Part shown: one piece after another, positions 54,644 through 64,000 of the stretch
Numbering within the stretch: the first letter of the stretch is position 1
Layout: each line of letters opens with the position of its first letter
Assembly (NCBI GenBank): GCA_052389435.1
Contig: JBQTIB010000109.1
Location: 1 to 64,000 of the forward strand
DNA: 64,000 bases
Source of the DNA: JBQTKD01 sp052389435
GTDB taxonomy: Bacteria > Actinomycetota > Actinomycetes > Sporichthyales > Sporichthyaceae
Direction: 5' to 3'
Program-made: the position numbers and the translations under genes
The notes under the pieces: model-generated
The model's input: the letters and a program-made list of their open reading frames with translations, nothing else
What the model was told of the DNA's origin: nothing
Databases searched by the model: none

Positions 54644-57262
54644 CTAGCGGAGGCCGAAGCCGTCCGCGACCGGGGCGGGGCCGCCGGAGGGCAGGGCGAC
54701 CAGGCCCAGCTCCGCGGGGCCCGCGAGGAGGCGGTGCGCGGGCAGGACCCGGACGGTGTACCCGAAGGGGCCGCTGCGGTCGAGCTTGACCGTGCCCTCG
54801 TACCGCATCCGGCCGCCCTCGTAGGTCTGGGCGACCGACAGGGTCATGGTGGCGGTGTTGGTCAACTGGTCGGACTCGTCGGCGCGGCCGTGGACGAGTT
54901 GCACGTCGACGTCGCCGGGCTCGAGATCGCCGAGGGTGACGAAGGCCTGGACGGTCAACGCGTCGCCGACCGAGGCACCCTCGGACGCGCCGCTGGCCTC
55001 GATGTGCTCGACGCGGACGGTGGACCAGCCCGTGCGGACCTTCGCCTTCCAGGCCGCGAGCTCCTTGGCACCGGCGAGCTTGTCCTCGGCCAGCTCGCGG
55101 GAGGCCCGGGCGGCGGGGGCGTAGAGCTGGTTGACGTAGTCGGCGACCATGCGGGTGGCGAGCACCTTCGGGCCGAGCGTGGCGATCGTGTGGCGCACCA
55201 TCTCCAGCCAACGGGCCGGCAGCCCGGCGGAGTCGCGCTCGTAGAAGCGCGGCGCCACGGCCGTTTCGATCAGGTCGTAGAGCGCGTTGGCCTCGAGGTC
55301 GTCGCGGTACTCGGGGTCCTCGACGCCGGTGGCGGACGGGATCGCCCAGCCGTTCTCGCCGTCGTACCACTCGTCCCACCAGCCGTCGAGGACGGACAGG
55401 TTGAGGCAGCCGTTGAGCGCGGCCTTCATGCCGGAGGTGCCGCAGGCCTCGAGCGGGCGCAGCGGGTTGTTCAGCCACACGTCGACGCCGGGAATCATCT
55501 CCGCGGCCAGGCCCATGTCGTAGTCGGACAGGAAGACGATCCGATTGCGCACGTTCGGGTCGTCGGTGAACCGGACGAGCTCCTGGATCAGGCGCTTGCC
55601 GCCGTCGTCGGCGGGGTGGGCCTTGCCGGCGATGACGATCTGCACCGGACGCTCCGGGTGCGTGAGCAGACCCGCGAGCCGCTCCGGATTGCGCATCATC
55701 AGCGTGAGGCGCTTGTAGGACGGGACGCGGCGGGCGAAACCGATCGTCAACACGTCCGGGTCGAGCACGTTGGCGATCCAGCCGAGCTCGGCGTCGGTCG
55801 CGCCGCGGGCGATCCACTGCGCGCGCAGCCGGCGGCGGACGCTGTCCACGAGACGGGTGCGCAGCACGCGGCCGGTCTCCCACAGCGCGGAGTCCGGGAC
55901 GTCGTCCATGCCGCCCCAGTCCTCGGCGGTGGCGACGAACTTCGAGCCCATCTCGCGGCGCGCGAGTTCCAGCGCCTCGGGCGCGGTCCACGTCGGGGCG
56001 TGCACGCCGTTGGTGATCGAGGTGATCGGGACCTCGTCGTTGTCGAAGCCCGGCCACAGGCCGCCGAACATGTCCCGGCTGACCTCGCCGTGGAGCTTGC
56101 TCACGCCGTTGGCGCGCTGGGCGAGCCGCAGACCCATGACGGCCATGTTGAACACCGACGGGTCCCCGCCCGCGAAGGTCTCGGCGCCGAGCGCGAGCAC
56201 GCGCTCGACCGGAATGGACGCACTGGCGTTGTCGCCGCCGAAGTACTGGGCGATGAGCTCGCGCGGAAACCGGTCGATGCCCGCCGGAACGGGGGTGTGG
56301 GTGGTGAACAGGGTGCCGGCGCGGGCGGCCTCGAGCGCGGCCTCGAACGGCAGGCCGTCCTCCTCCACGTACTCGCGGATGCGCTCGACGCCGAGGAAGC
56401 CGGCGTGGCCCTCGTTGGTGTGGAAGACCTCCGGCGCCTGGGTGCCGCTGATGCGGCAGTAGGCGCGGACGGCGCGAACGCCGCCGATGCCGAGCAGCAG
56501 TTCCTGGTGGAGCCGATGTTCGGTGCCGCCGCCGTAGAGGCGGTCGGTGACCTCGCGCTCGAACGGACCGTTCTCCTCGACGTCGGAGTCGAGCAGCAGC
56601 AGCGGCACCCGGCCGACCGCGGCGACCCAGACGCGGGCGACGAGAACTCGGGAGCCGGGCAGCGAGATGCGCACGCGCACGTGGGAACCGTCGGCCTCGG
56701 CCAGCGGCTCGATCGGCAGCTCGTGCGGGTCGAGGACCGGGTAGCGCTCCTGCTGCCAGCCCTCGCGGGACAGCGACTGGATGAAGTACCCGTGCCGGTA
56801 GAGCAGGCCGACGCCCACGATCGGCACGCCGAGGTCGCTGGCGGCCTTCAGGTGGTCGCCGGCGAGGATGCCGAGGCCGCCGGAGTACTGCGGCAGCACC
56901 GCGGTGATGCCGAACTCCGGGGAGAAGTAGGCGATGCCCTTGGGCAGGTCGGCGCCCGAGGCGTCGGCCTTCTGGTACCACTTCGCCTCTGTGCGGTAGG
57001 CCGTGAGGTCCTCGATGGCTTCGGTCATCCGGGCGAGGAACACCGCGTCCGCGGCGAGCTCGCTCAGCCGCTCGGGCGAGACGGCGCCGAGCAGCTTGAC
57101 CGGGTCGTGCCCGACGGCGTCCCAGATCTCGGCGTCGACGGACTCGAACACCGCGCGCGTGTCGGCGTGCCACGACCAGCGCAGGTTGACGGCCAGCTCG
57201 CCCAGGGGCCGAAGCGGCGCAGGCAGAGCGGTGCGGACGGTGAACCGACGGATAGCTCTCAC
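54644..57262 (-). CDS. glgP: Alpha-glucan phosphorylase (GT35)
   Basis: An 872-residue PLP enzyme releasing glucose-1-phosphate from alpha-1,4-glucans. The PLP lysine is in EACGTSGMKAALNG near residue 612; GIAYFSPEFGITAVLPQYSGGLGILAGDH is the active-site N-terminal motif, and EVFHTNEGHAG and FTTHTPVPAG are typical of the short-chain (type 3) phosphorylases. GTG 57262 is chosen; the frame is open to 57391. It is convergent with the STAND gene and divergent from the DUF3592 - glgE block, with a 152-base shared promoter region. Confidence 0.93.
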   Translation of the reverse strand: MRAIRRFTVRTALPAPLRPLGELAVNLRWSWHADTRAVFESVDAEIWDAVGHDPVKLLGAVSPERLSELAADAVFLARMTEAIEDLTAYRTEAKWYQKADASGADLPKGIAYFSPEFGITAVLPQYSGGLGILAGDHLKAASDLGVPIVGVGLLYRHGYFIQSLSREGWQQERYPVLDPHELPIEPLAEADGSHVRVRISLPGSRVLVARVWVAAVGRVPLLLLDSDVEENGPFEREVTDRLYGGGTEHRLHQELLLGIGGVRAVRAYCRISGTQAPEVFHTNEGHAGFLGVERIREYVEEDGLPFEAALEAARAGTLFTTHTPVPAGIDRFPRELIAQYFGGDNASASIPVERVLALGAETFAGGDPSVFNMAVMGLRLAQRANGVSKLHGEVSRDMFGGLWPGFDNDEVPITSITNGVHAPTWTAPEALELARREMGSKFVATAEDWGGMDDVPDSALWETGRVLRTRLVDSVRRRLRAQWIARGATDAELGWIANVLDPDVLTIGFARRVPSYKRLTLMMRNPERLAGLLTHPERPVQIVIAGKAHPADDGGKRLIQELVRFTDDPNVRNRIVFLSDYDMGLAAEMIPGVDVWLNNPLRPLEACGTSGMKAALNGCLNLSVLDGWWDEWYDGENGWAIPSATGVEDPEYRDDLEANALYDLIETAVAPRFYERDSAGLPARWLEMVRHTIATLGPKVLATRMVADYVNQLYAPAARASRELAEDKLAGAKELAAWKAKVRTGWSTVRVEHIEASGASEGASVGDALTVQAFVTLGDLEPGDVDVQLVHGRADESDQLTNTATMTLSVAQTYEGGRMRYEGTVKLDRSGPFGYTVRVLPAHRLLAGPAELGLVALPSGGPAPVADGFGLR

Positions 57263-57414
57263 CCAAGCCAACTTAGTGGTCCTACGTGACGCTGCGATTG
57301 CCGCATTGTGTGAACGGACCCACACTCCGACCACGTGCAGGCGGGCGTGGCCGAGCCTTCCTCGGGCGTCGGCCATAGCATCGAGGCACATCCCGACGCG
57401 CGATCGAGGACCCG

Positions 57415-57882
57415 GTGCGACTACTCCGCAGTCAGCTGTTCGTGGTCGGTGCGATCGTCGCGGCCGTGGGCCTGTTGATCACGGTGCTCTCGGTGTCGGA
57501 GTGGCGCCGCCAGCTCGACTACGACGATCGCATCCGCACCAGCGGCACGCCCGTCGAGGGTTCGGTGGTCGGGGTGATCGGGGTCGACCGGGACGGCACT
57601 CCGATCAGCGTCCGGGTGAACTACCAGTACCGGGGCGCGCGGCAGGCCGAGGTCGACCTCGCCGGGTACCCGAGCCCCAAGAGCCTGACCAAGGACTCCA
57701 GGATCAACCTGCTGGTCGCCGAGGACGAGCCGAGCTTTCCCCGGTTGGTGGAGTCGGTCGGCGGCGGCAGCGCCGCGGCCTGGCGCAACGGCGCGGTCGC
57801 AGGCTCGATCGTCCTCGTCGCGGGCTTCGGACTTGCGATCGTCCCGGTCCTGCGCGACCGCGGCATCGCGCGGGAGAACTGA
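57415..57882 (+). CDS. DUF3592-like two-TM membrane protein
   Basis: A 155-residue protein with TM helices at about 8-27 and 128-147 and an extracytoplasmic beta-rich region between (GTPVEGSVVGVIGVDRDGTP, VRVNYQYRGARQAEVDL), as in DUF3592. The GTG start is preceded by AGGA. It lies 62 bases upstream of glgE on the same strand. No known role in glucan metabolism. Confidence 0.78.
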   Translation: MRLLRSQLFVVGAIVAAVGLLITVLSVSEWRRQLDYDDRIRTSGTPVEGSVVGVIGVDRDGTPISVRVNYQYRGARQAEVDLAGYPSPKSLTKDSRINLLVAEDEPSFPRLVESVGGGSAAAWRNGAVAGSIVLVAGFGLAIVPVLRDRGIAREN

Positions 57883-57944
57883 CGGGGCACGGCCCCGATC
57901 GCCCTGGGTGTTGGCGGGTGCGTTCCCTGGGTAGCGTGCCAAGG

Positions 57945-59936
57945 GTGAACGCACGCATCCCGATCTCCGAGGTCCATCCGCTCGTCGACTGCGCCGCCCG
58001 TCCGGCCAAGTCCGTGGTCGGCGAGGAGTTCGAGATCCGCGCCACGGTGTTCCGCGAGGGACACGACGCCGTCAACGCGAACGTGGTCCTGCGCGATCCC
58101 CGGGGCAAGGCCGGGCCCCTCGTGCCCATGCGCCTGCTCGCCCCCGGCACCGACCGCTGGGGCGCGCTCGTGCGACCGGACCGGCCCGGCAGGTGGACCT
58201 TCACGGTCGAGGCGTGGAGCGACCCGGTCGAAACCTGGCGCCACGACGCGGAGATCAAGGTCAAGGCGGGCATCGACGTCGAGCTGATGCTCGAGGAGGG
58301 AGCCCGGGTGCTGACCCGGGCCGCCGACGGCGTGCCGAAGGACGAGGGCCGCCAGGTCGTGCTCGACGCCGTGACGGCCCTGCGCGACAACGAGCGTCCC
58401 GCCCTGGTCCGGTTGGCCGCCGGACTCGCTCCGGAGGTGGCCGAGGTGCTCGCCGCCCATCCGCTGCGAGACCTGCTGACGGCGACCAAGAAGCACCCGT
58501 TGCAGGTGGATCGGCGCGAGGCGCTGTTCTCCTCCTGGTATGAGTTCTTTCCGCGCAGCGAGGGCGCCTCGCTCGACCCGCCGCGCTCGGGCACCTTCGC
58601 CACCGCGGCCGAACGCCTCCCGGCGATCGCCGACATGGGCTTCGACGTCGTCTACCTGCCGCCGATCCACCCGGTGGGCAGGGCCTTCCGCAAGGGCCCG
58701 AACAACACCCTGACCCCCGGCCCCGACGACCCCGGCTCGCCGTGGGCGATCGGCTCGCCCGACGGCGGTCACGACGCCGTGCACCCCGACCTCGGCACGC
58801 TCAAGGACTTCGACCGGTTCGTGTCCAAGGCCAAGAAGCTCGGCTTGGAGGTGGCGCTGGACTTCGCGCTGCAGGCCTCCCCCGACCACCCGTGGGTGTC
58901 CAAGCACCCGGAGTGGTTCACCACCCGCGCCGACGGAACGATCGCCTACGCCGAGAACCCGCCGAAGAAGTACCAGGACATCTATCCGATCAACTTCGAC
59001 AACGACTACGCGGGCCTGCTCGCCGAGTGCGAACGCCTGCTTCGGCACTGGATGGCGCACGGCGTGCGGATCTTCCGCGTCGACAACCCGCACACCAAGC
59101 CGGTGATGTTCTGGGAGGAACTGCTCGGCAACATCCGCAAGACCGACCCGGACGTGCTCTTCCTCGCCGAGGCCTTCACCCGCCCGGCGATGATGCGGGA
59201 GCTCGCCAAGGTCGGCTACCACCAGTCCTACACCTACTTCACCTGGCGCACCGGCAAGGAAGAGCTCCGGGAGTACGCCGAGGAACTGGCCAAGGAGACC
59301 GGGCACTACATGCGCCCGAACTTCTTCGTGAACACCCCGGACATCCTGCACTCGTTCCTGCAGCACGGCGGCCCGGCCGCGTTCAAGATCCGGGCCGTCC
59401 TCGCCGCGACGATGTCGCCGGCCTGGGGCGTGTACTCCGGCTACGAACTCTTCGAGCACGTCGCGGTGCGCCCGGGCAGCGAGGAGTACCTGGACTCGGA
59501 GAAGTACCAGTACCGTCCGCGCGACTGGGCGACGGCGCAGGCTCAGGGCCGTACGCTGGCTCCGTACCTCACCACGCTCAACCGAGTGCGCCGCGACCAC
59601 GCGGCGCTCCAGCAGCTGCGCGACATCTCCTTCCACGAGATCGACAGCGATCGGATGCTCGCCTACTCCAAGACCGCGATGCGCCCCGACGGGTCCCGGG
59701 ACACGGTGTTCGTCGTGGTGAACCTCAATCCGTACGCGGCGCACGAGGCCACGGTCACCGTCGATCTGGCAGCCCTGGGCCTTGCTCCGGGCGAGCGGTT
59801 CATGGTTTCGGATTCCTTCACCGGGGCCAGTTACGTGTGGAGCGAGAGGAACTACGTACGACTGGACCCGACCGAGCCCGCGCACGTACTGATCGTCCAT
59901 CAGATGACCGACGGCGAGGGCCGGACCGGACACTGA
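57945..59936 (+). CDS. glgE: Alpha-1,4-glucan:maltose-1-phosphate maltosyltransferase
   Basis: A 663-residue GH13_3 enzyme transferring maltosyl units from maltose-1-phosphate to alpha-1,4-glucan. The N-terminal domain (1-110) is followed by a helical insert typical of GlgE, then the barrel with [43 protein letters not shown] with the nucleophile Asp near 381, FLAEAFTRP with the acid Glu near 409, and the C-terminal beta-domain. GTG 57945 has no Shine-Dalgarno of the usual kind. It lies 19 bases upstream of treS. GlgE is a genetically validated target in mycobacteria. Confidence 0.96.
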   Translation: MNARIPISEVHPLVDCAARPAKSVVGEEFEIRATVFREGHDAVNANVVLRDPRGKAGPLVPMRLLAPGTDRWGALVRPDRPGRWTFTVEAWSDPVETWRHDAEIKVKAGIDVELMLEEGARVLTRAADGVPKDEGRQVVLDAVTALRDNERPALVRLAAGLAPEVAEVLAAHPLRDLLTATKKHPLQVDRREALFSSWYEFFPRSEGASLDPPRSGTFATAAERLPAIADMGFDVVYLPPIHPVGRAFRKGPNNTLTPGPDDPGSPWAIGSPDGGHDAVHPDLGTLKDFDRFVSKAKKLGLEVALDFALQASPDHPWVSKHPEWFTTRADGTIAYAENPPKKYQDIYPINFDNDYAGLLAECERLLRHWMAHGVRIFRVDNPHTKPVMFWEELLGNIRKTDPDVLFLAEAFTRPAMMRELAKVGYHQSYTYFTWRTGKEELREYAEELAKETGHYMRPNFFVNTPDILHSFLQHGGPAAFKIRAVLAATMSPAWGVYSGYELFEHVAVRPGSEEYLDSEKYQYRPRDWATAQAQGRTLAPYLTTLNRVRRDHAALQQLRDISFHEIDSDRMLAYSKTAMRPDGSRDTVFVVVNLNPYAAHEATVTVDLAALGLAPGERFMVSDSFTGASYVWSERNYVRLDPTEPAHVLIVHQMTDGEGRTGH

Positions 59937-59955
59937 CTCCAAGGAGCACACTGCG

Positions 59956-61758
<1,803 letters not shown>

Positions 61759-61822
61759 GCCCCGCAGGCACGGGGTAGGGGCGCAGCGAGAACGATCTCG
61801 TTGGCGAAGGAGAGGACGGCGC

Positions 61823-63241
61823 GTGCAGCCCGACGTCATGCTTGCGTGGTTGACCGACCGCCGTTGGTTCGCCGGCAAAGGCCGACCGGTCCGCGAGGCG
61901 ACGGTGACCTCTTCGGACTGGCTGTCCGGACAGCCCCGCACCCGGGTGGAGTTCGTGACCGTGCACTACGCGGCCACCGGCGCCGGCGAGCGCGCCGCCG
62001 AGACCTACCAGGTGCCGGTCGTCTACCGCCCCGGCCGGGTGGAGGCCCTCGACCACGCGCTCATCGGACCCACGACGGTCGACGGTTCGCAGGTGTGGGC
62101 CTACGACGCCGCCTACGACCGCGAGGCCGTGGCGCTGTGGCCCGAAGGCATGCGCGCCGATCGGGCAGTCGGCGATCTGACCTTCCATCAGGACTCCTCG
62201 CTCCCGGCGGAGGTCGCCGAGTCGTTCGTGATGAAGGCCGAACAGTCGAACACCTCCGTGGTGTTCGGCAACGAGGCCATTCTCAAGATCTTTCGCCGGC
62301 TCAGCCCCGGCGAGAACCCGGACGTGGAACTGCACCGCGCGCTCGGCGAAGCCGGCAACGGCAACGTCGCCAGGCTTCTCGGGTGGGCCGACGGCACCTG
62401 GGTCAACGGCAGCGGACCGCAGACGGGCACGCTCGCCGTCGTCAGCGAGTTCCTGCCCTCGACCACGCAGGGTTGGGACCTCGCCCTCACCAGCGTCCGC
62501 GATCTGTTCGCGCAACCGGCGGGCGTCGCCGCCGCCGACGCCGGCGGGGACTTCGCCGGCGAGGCCCGCCGCCTCGGGACGGCCACCGCGGCGGTCCACG
62601 CGGACCTCGCCAAGGTCCTCGGCTCCGACGAGTTCGACGCGCGCGGGCGCGCGGCGCTCGTCGCGTCGATGGAGGAGCGGCTCTCCGCGGCGTGCGCGGT
62701 CGCGCCGCAACTCGCGGCGTTCGCCGGCCGCGTGCGCGAACTGCACCAACGGCTGGCCTCCTGGCCCGGCACGCTGTACCGGCAGCGCATTCACGGCGAC
62801 CTGCACCTCGGTCAGGTCCTGCGGGCGCTCGACGGCTGGCGAATCCTGGACTTCGAAGGCGAACCCGCCCGTCCCATGGAGGCGCGGCGCCTGCCGGACA
62901 GTCCGCTGCGCGACGTGGCGGGCATGCTCCGGTCCTTCGACTACGCGGCCGGGCAGTTGCTCGGCGCCACGCCGGAGCCGCACGCCATCGCCCGCGCGCG
63001 GGATTGGACGAGCCGCAACCAGCGGGCGTTCCTCGCCGGGTACACCGACCACTCCCCCGGCGCGCTGCCGGAGGATCCACTGCCGCTGCGGATGTTCGCG
63101 CTCGACAAGGCCTGCTACGAGGTCCTGTACGAGGCCCGCAACCGGCCCGACTGGATCTCCCTTCCGCTGCGTGCCGTCGAGGCGCTCGCCGTGGCGGCGG
63201 ATGCATCCAGCACGTTCTCAGGGGAGGATGGGCAACTGTGA
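61823..63241 (+). CDS. pep2: Maltokinase
   Basis: A 472-residue kinase of the aminoglycoside-phosphotransferase-like fold making maltose-1-phosphate from maltose and ATP. FVMKAEQSNTSVVFGNEAILKIFRRL near 140 is the ATP-binding region; IHGDLHLGQVLRA near 327 is the catalytic loop, and ILDFEGEPARP supplies the metal Asp. It is separate from TreS, not fused. GGAGAGGA precedes the GTG. Its TGA overlaps the glgB start (GTGA). Confidence 0.95.
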   Translation: MQPDVMLAWLTDRRWFAGKGRPVREATVTSSDWLSGQPRTRVEFVTVHYAATGAGERAAETYQVPVVYRPGRVEALDHALIGPTTVDGSQVWAYDAAYDREAVALWPEGMRADRAVGDLTFHQDSSLPAEVAESFVMKAEQSNTSVVFGNEAILKIFRRLSPGENPDVELHRALGEAGNGNVARLLGWADGTWVNGSGPQTGTLAVVSEFLPSTTQGWDLALTSVRDLFAQPAGVAAADAGGDFAGEARRLGTATAAVHADLAKVLGSDEFDARGRAALVASMEERLSAACAVAPQLAAFAGRVRELHQRLASWPGTLYRQRIHGDLHLGQVLRALDGWRILDFEGEPARPMEARRLPDSPLRDVAGMLRSFDYAAGQLLGATPEPHAIARARDWTSRNQRAFLAGYTDHSPGALPEDPLPLRMFALDKACYEVLYEARNRPDWISLPLRAVEALAVAADASSTFSGEDGQL

Positions 63242-64000
63242 CCACACAGCACACACCCGTTTCGGCCACCTCGGGGCGCATCGCTCCGCGTTCGATCGCC
63301 ACGGCCGAGCTCGCGCGGTTGGTCGCCGGCGATCACCACGATCCGCACGGCATTCTCGGCGCCCACCCGGACCCCGACGGCACCACCGTGCGCGTCCTGC
63401 GGCCCTTCGCCCGTACCGTCGCGGTGCTGATCGGGGACGCCCGGTACGAACTCGAGCACGAGTACGAAGGCGTGTGGGCGGGCCTGGTTCCCGGCTCCGT
63501 CGCTCCCGACTATCGCATCGAGGTCACCTGGCCCGCCGGTCACCCGCAGGTCTACGACGACCCGTACCGCTTCCTGCCGACCCTCGGCGACGTCGACCGG
63601 CACCTCATCGGCGAGGGCCGCCACGAACAGCTGTGGGACGTGCTCGGCGCGCACCCGCGCCGGTACGACTCCCCGACCGGTCAGATCTCCGGCACCTCCT
63701 TCGCCGTGTGGGCCCCGAACGCCCGGGGCGTGCGCCTCGTCGGCGACTTCAACCACTGGGACGGCTCGGCCTACCCCATGCGCTCGCTCGGTTCCACCGG
63801 CGTGTGGGAGTTGTTCGTCCCCGGCATCGGACCGGGCACCCGGTACAAGTTCGACCTGCTCGGCCCGGACGGGCGGTGGCGCCACAAGGCCGACCCGATG
63901 GCCTTCGCCACCGAGGTTCCGCCGGCCACGGCCTCCGTGGTGCACGAGTCCGAGCACGTCTGGGGCGACGAGCAGTGGATGCTCGAACGCACCCGGCGCA
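63238..64000 (+). CDS. glgB: 1,4-alpha-glucan branching enzyme, 5' part (runs off window edge)
   Basis: The first 254 codons of GlgB. An N-terminal domain (about 20-110; HHDPHGILGAHPD, VRVLRPFARTV) typical of actinobacterial branching enzymes precedes CBM48 (SFAVWAPNARGVRLVGDFNHWDG near 158-180). The GH13 catalytic domain lies beyond base 64000. It forms alpha-1,6 branches on the GlgE product. Start overlaps the pep2 stop codon. Confidence 0.95.
   Translation, partial: MTTQHTPVSATSGRIAPRSIATAELARLVAGDHHDPHGILGAHPDPDGTTVRVLRPFARTVAVLIGDARYELEHEYEGVWAGLVPGSVAPDYRIEVTWPAGHPQVYDDPYRFLPTLGDVDRHLIGEGRHEQLWDVLGAHPRRYDSPTGQISGTSFAVWAPNARGVRLVGDFNHWDGSAYPMRSLGSTGVWELFVPGIGPGTRYKFDLLGPDGRWRHKADPMAFATEVPPATASVVHESEHVWGDEQWMLERTRR

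Noticed and set aside
50808..57289. Two reading frames over 2,000 codons long on opposite strands across the STAND and glgP genes
   Set aside because: They are shadows of real genes in GC-rich DNA: Arg/Pro/Gly/Ala-rich, no domain, no start signal, and each runs antisense or out of frame through genes with clear motifs.

Overview
The window reads as a chromosome segment from a high-GC actinobacterium. Indicators are very GC-rich third codon positions, many GTG and some TTG starts, frequent ATGA/GTGA start-stop overlaps, leaderless-looking promoters, mycobacterial-type SOS boxes, DUF222/13E12 HNH proteins and a complete GlgE-type alpha-glucan pathway. The genus cannot be fixed from sequence alone; a Sporichthya/Frankia-like soil actinobacterium is a guess. 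No rRNA, tRNA, CRISPR array or intact insertion sequence was seen.

Layout. 0-10.5 kb: 5' end of a DUF222/HNH gene with an SOS promoter, degV, an ECHDC3-like enoyl-CoA hydratase, leuS, a small Rho-N-like protein, then a minus-strand run of an MFS permease, two tandem secreted seven-bladed beta-propeller proteins and an LCM-type methyltransferase. 10.6-13.9 kb: an eight-TM hybrid histidine kinase and a lone receiver protein. 13.9-18.2 kb: the conserved proA - small membrane protein - nadD - LytR_C - rsfS - histidine phosphatase cluster; the LytR_C gene appears to start at ATT. 18.2-23.1 kb: a secreted protein, an ABC-2 type exporter and a second, frameshifted DUF222/HNH gene under a leaderless SOS promoter. 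23.2-25.9 kb: etfBA and an enoyl-CoA hydratase.

26.1-46.7 kb is an exopolysaccharide locus. It opens with a tyrosine autokinase (BY-kinase) and closes with its likely low-molecular-weight tyrosine phosphatase. Between them are GDP-fucose enzymes (gmd, GDP-fucose synthase), a UDP-sugar dehydrogenase, an initiating polyprenyl-phosphate sugar transferase, two other glycosyltransferases, a flippase, a polymerase/ligase, an acyltransferase, four methyltransferases (two FkbM), a DUF4012 protein and a sortase-type wall protein with 28 consecutive aspartates. A decayed ISL3 transposase lies next to the flippase, in the most AT-rich and most recently acquired-looking part.

46.7-64 kb is storage and trehalose-linked glucan metabolism: glgX, glgP (opposite strand), glgE, treS, pep2 and the 5' part of glgB. 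Inserted in it are a duplicated-domain lipoprotein, two small membrane proteins and a 1263-residue pseudokinase - nSTAND NTPase - TM - beta-propeller protein. TreS and Pep2 make maltose-1-phosphate from trehalose, GlgE polymerises it, GlgB branches the product, and GlgX/GlgP take it apart.

Strongest leads: the pseudokinase-STAND-propeller protein, the poly-aspartate sortase substrate with its (GTC)18 tract, the two SOS-controlled HNH genes (one frameshifted), and the ATT-initiated LytR_C gene.
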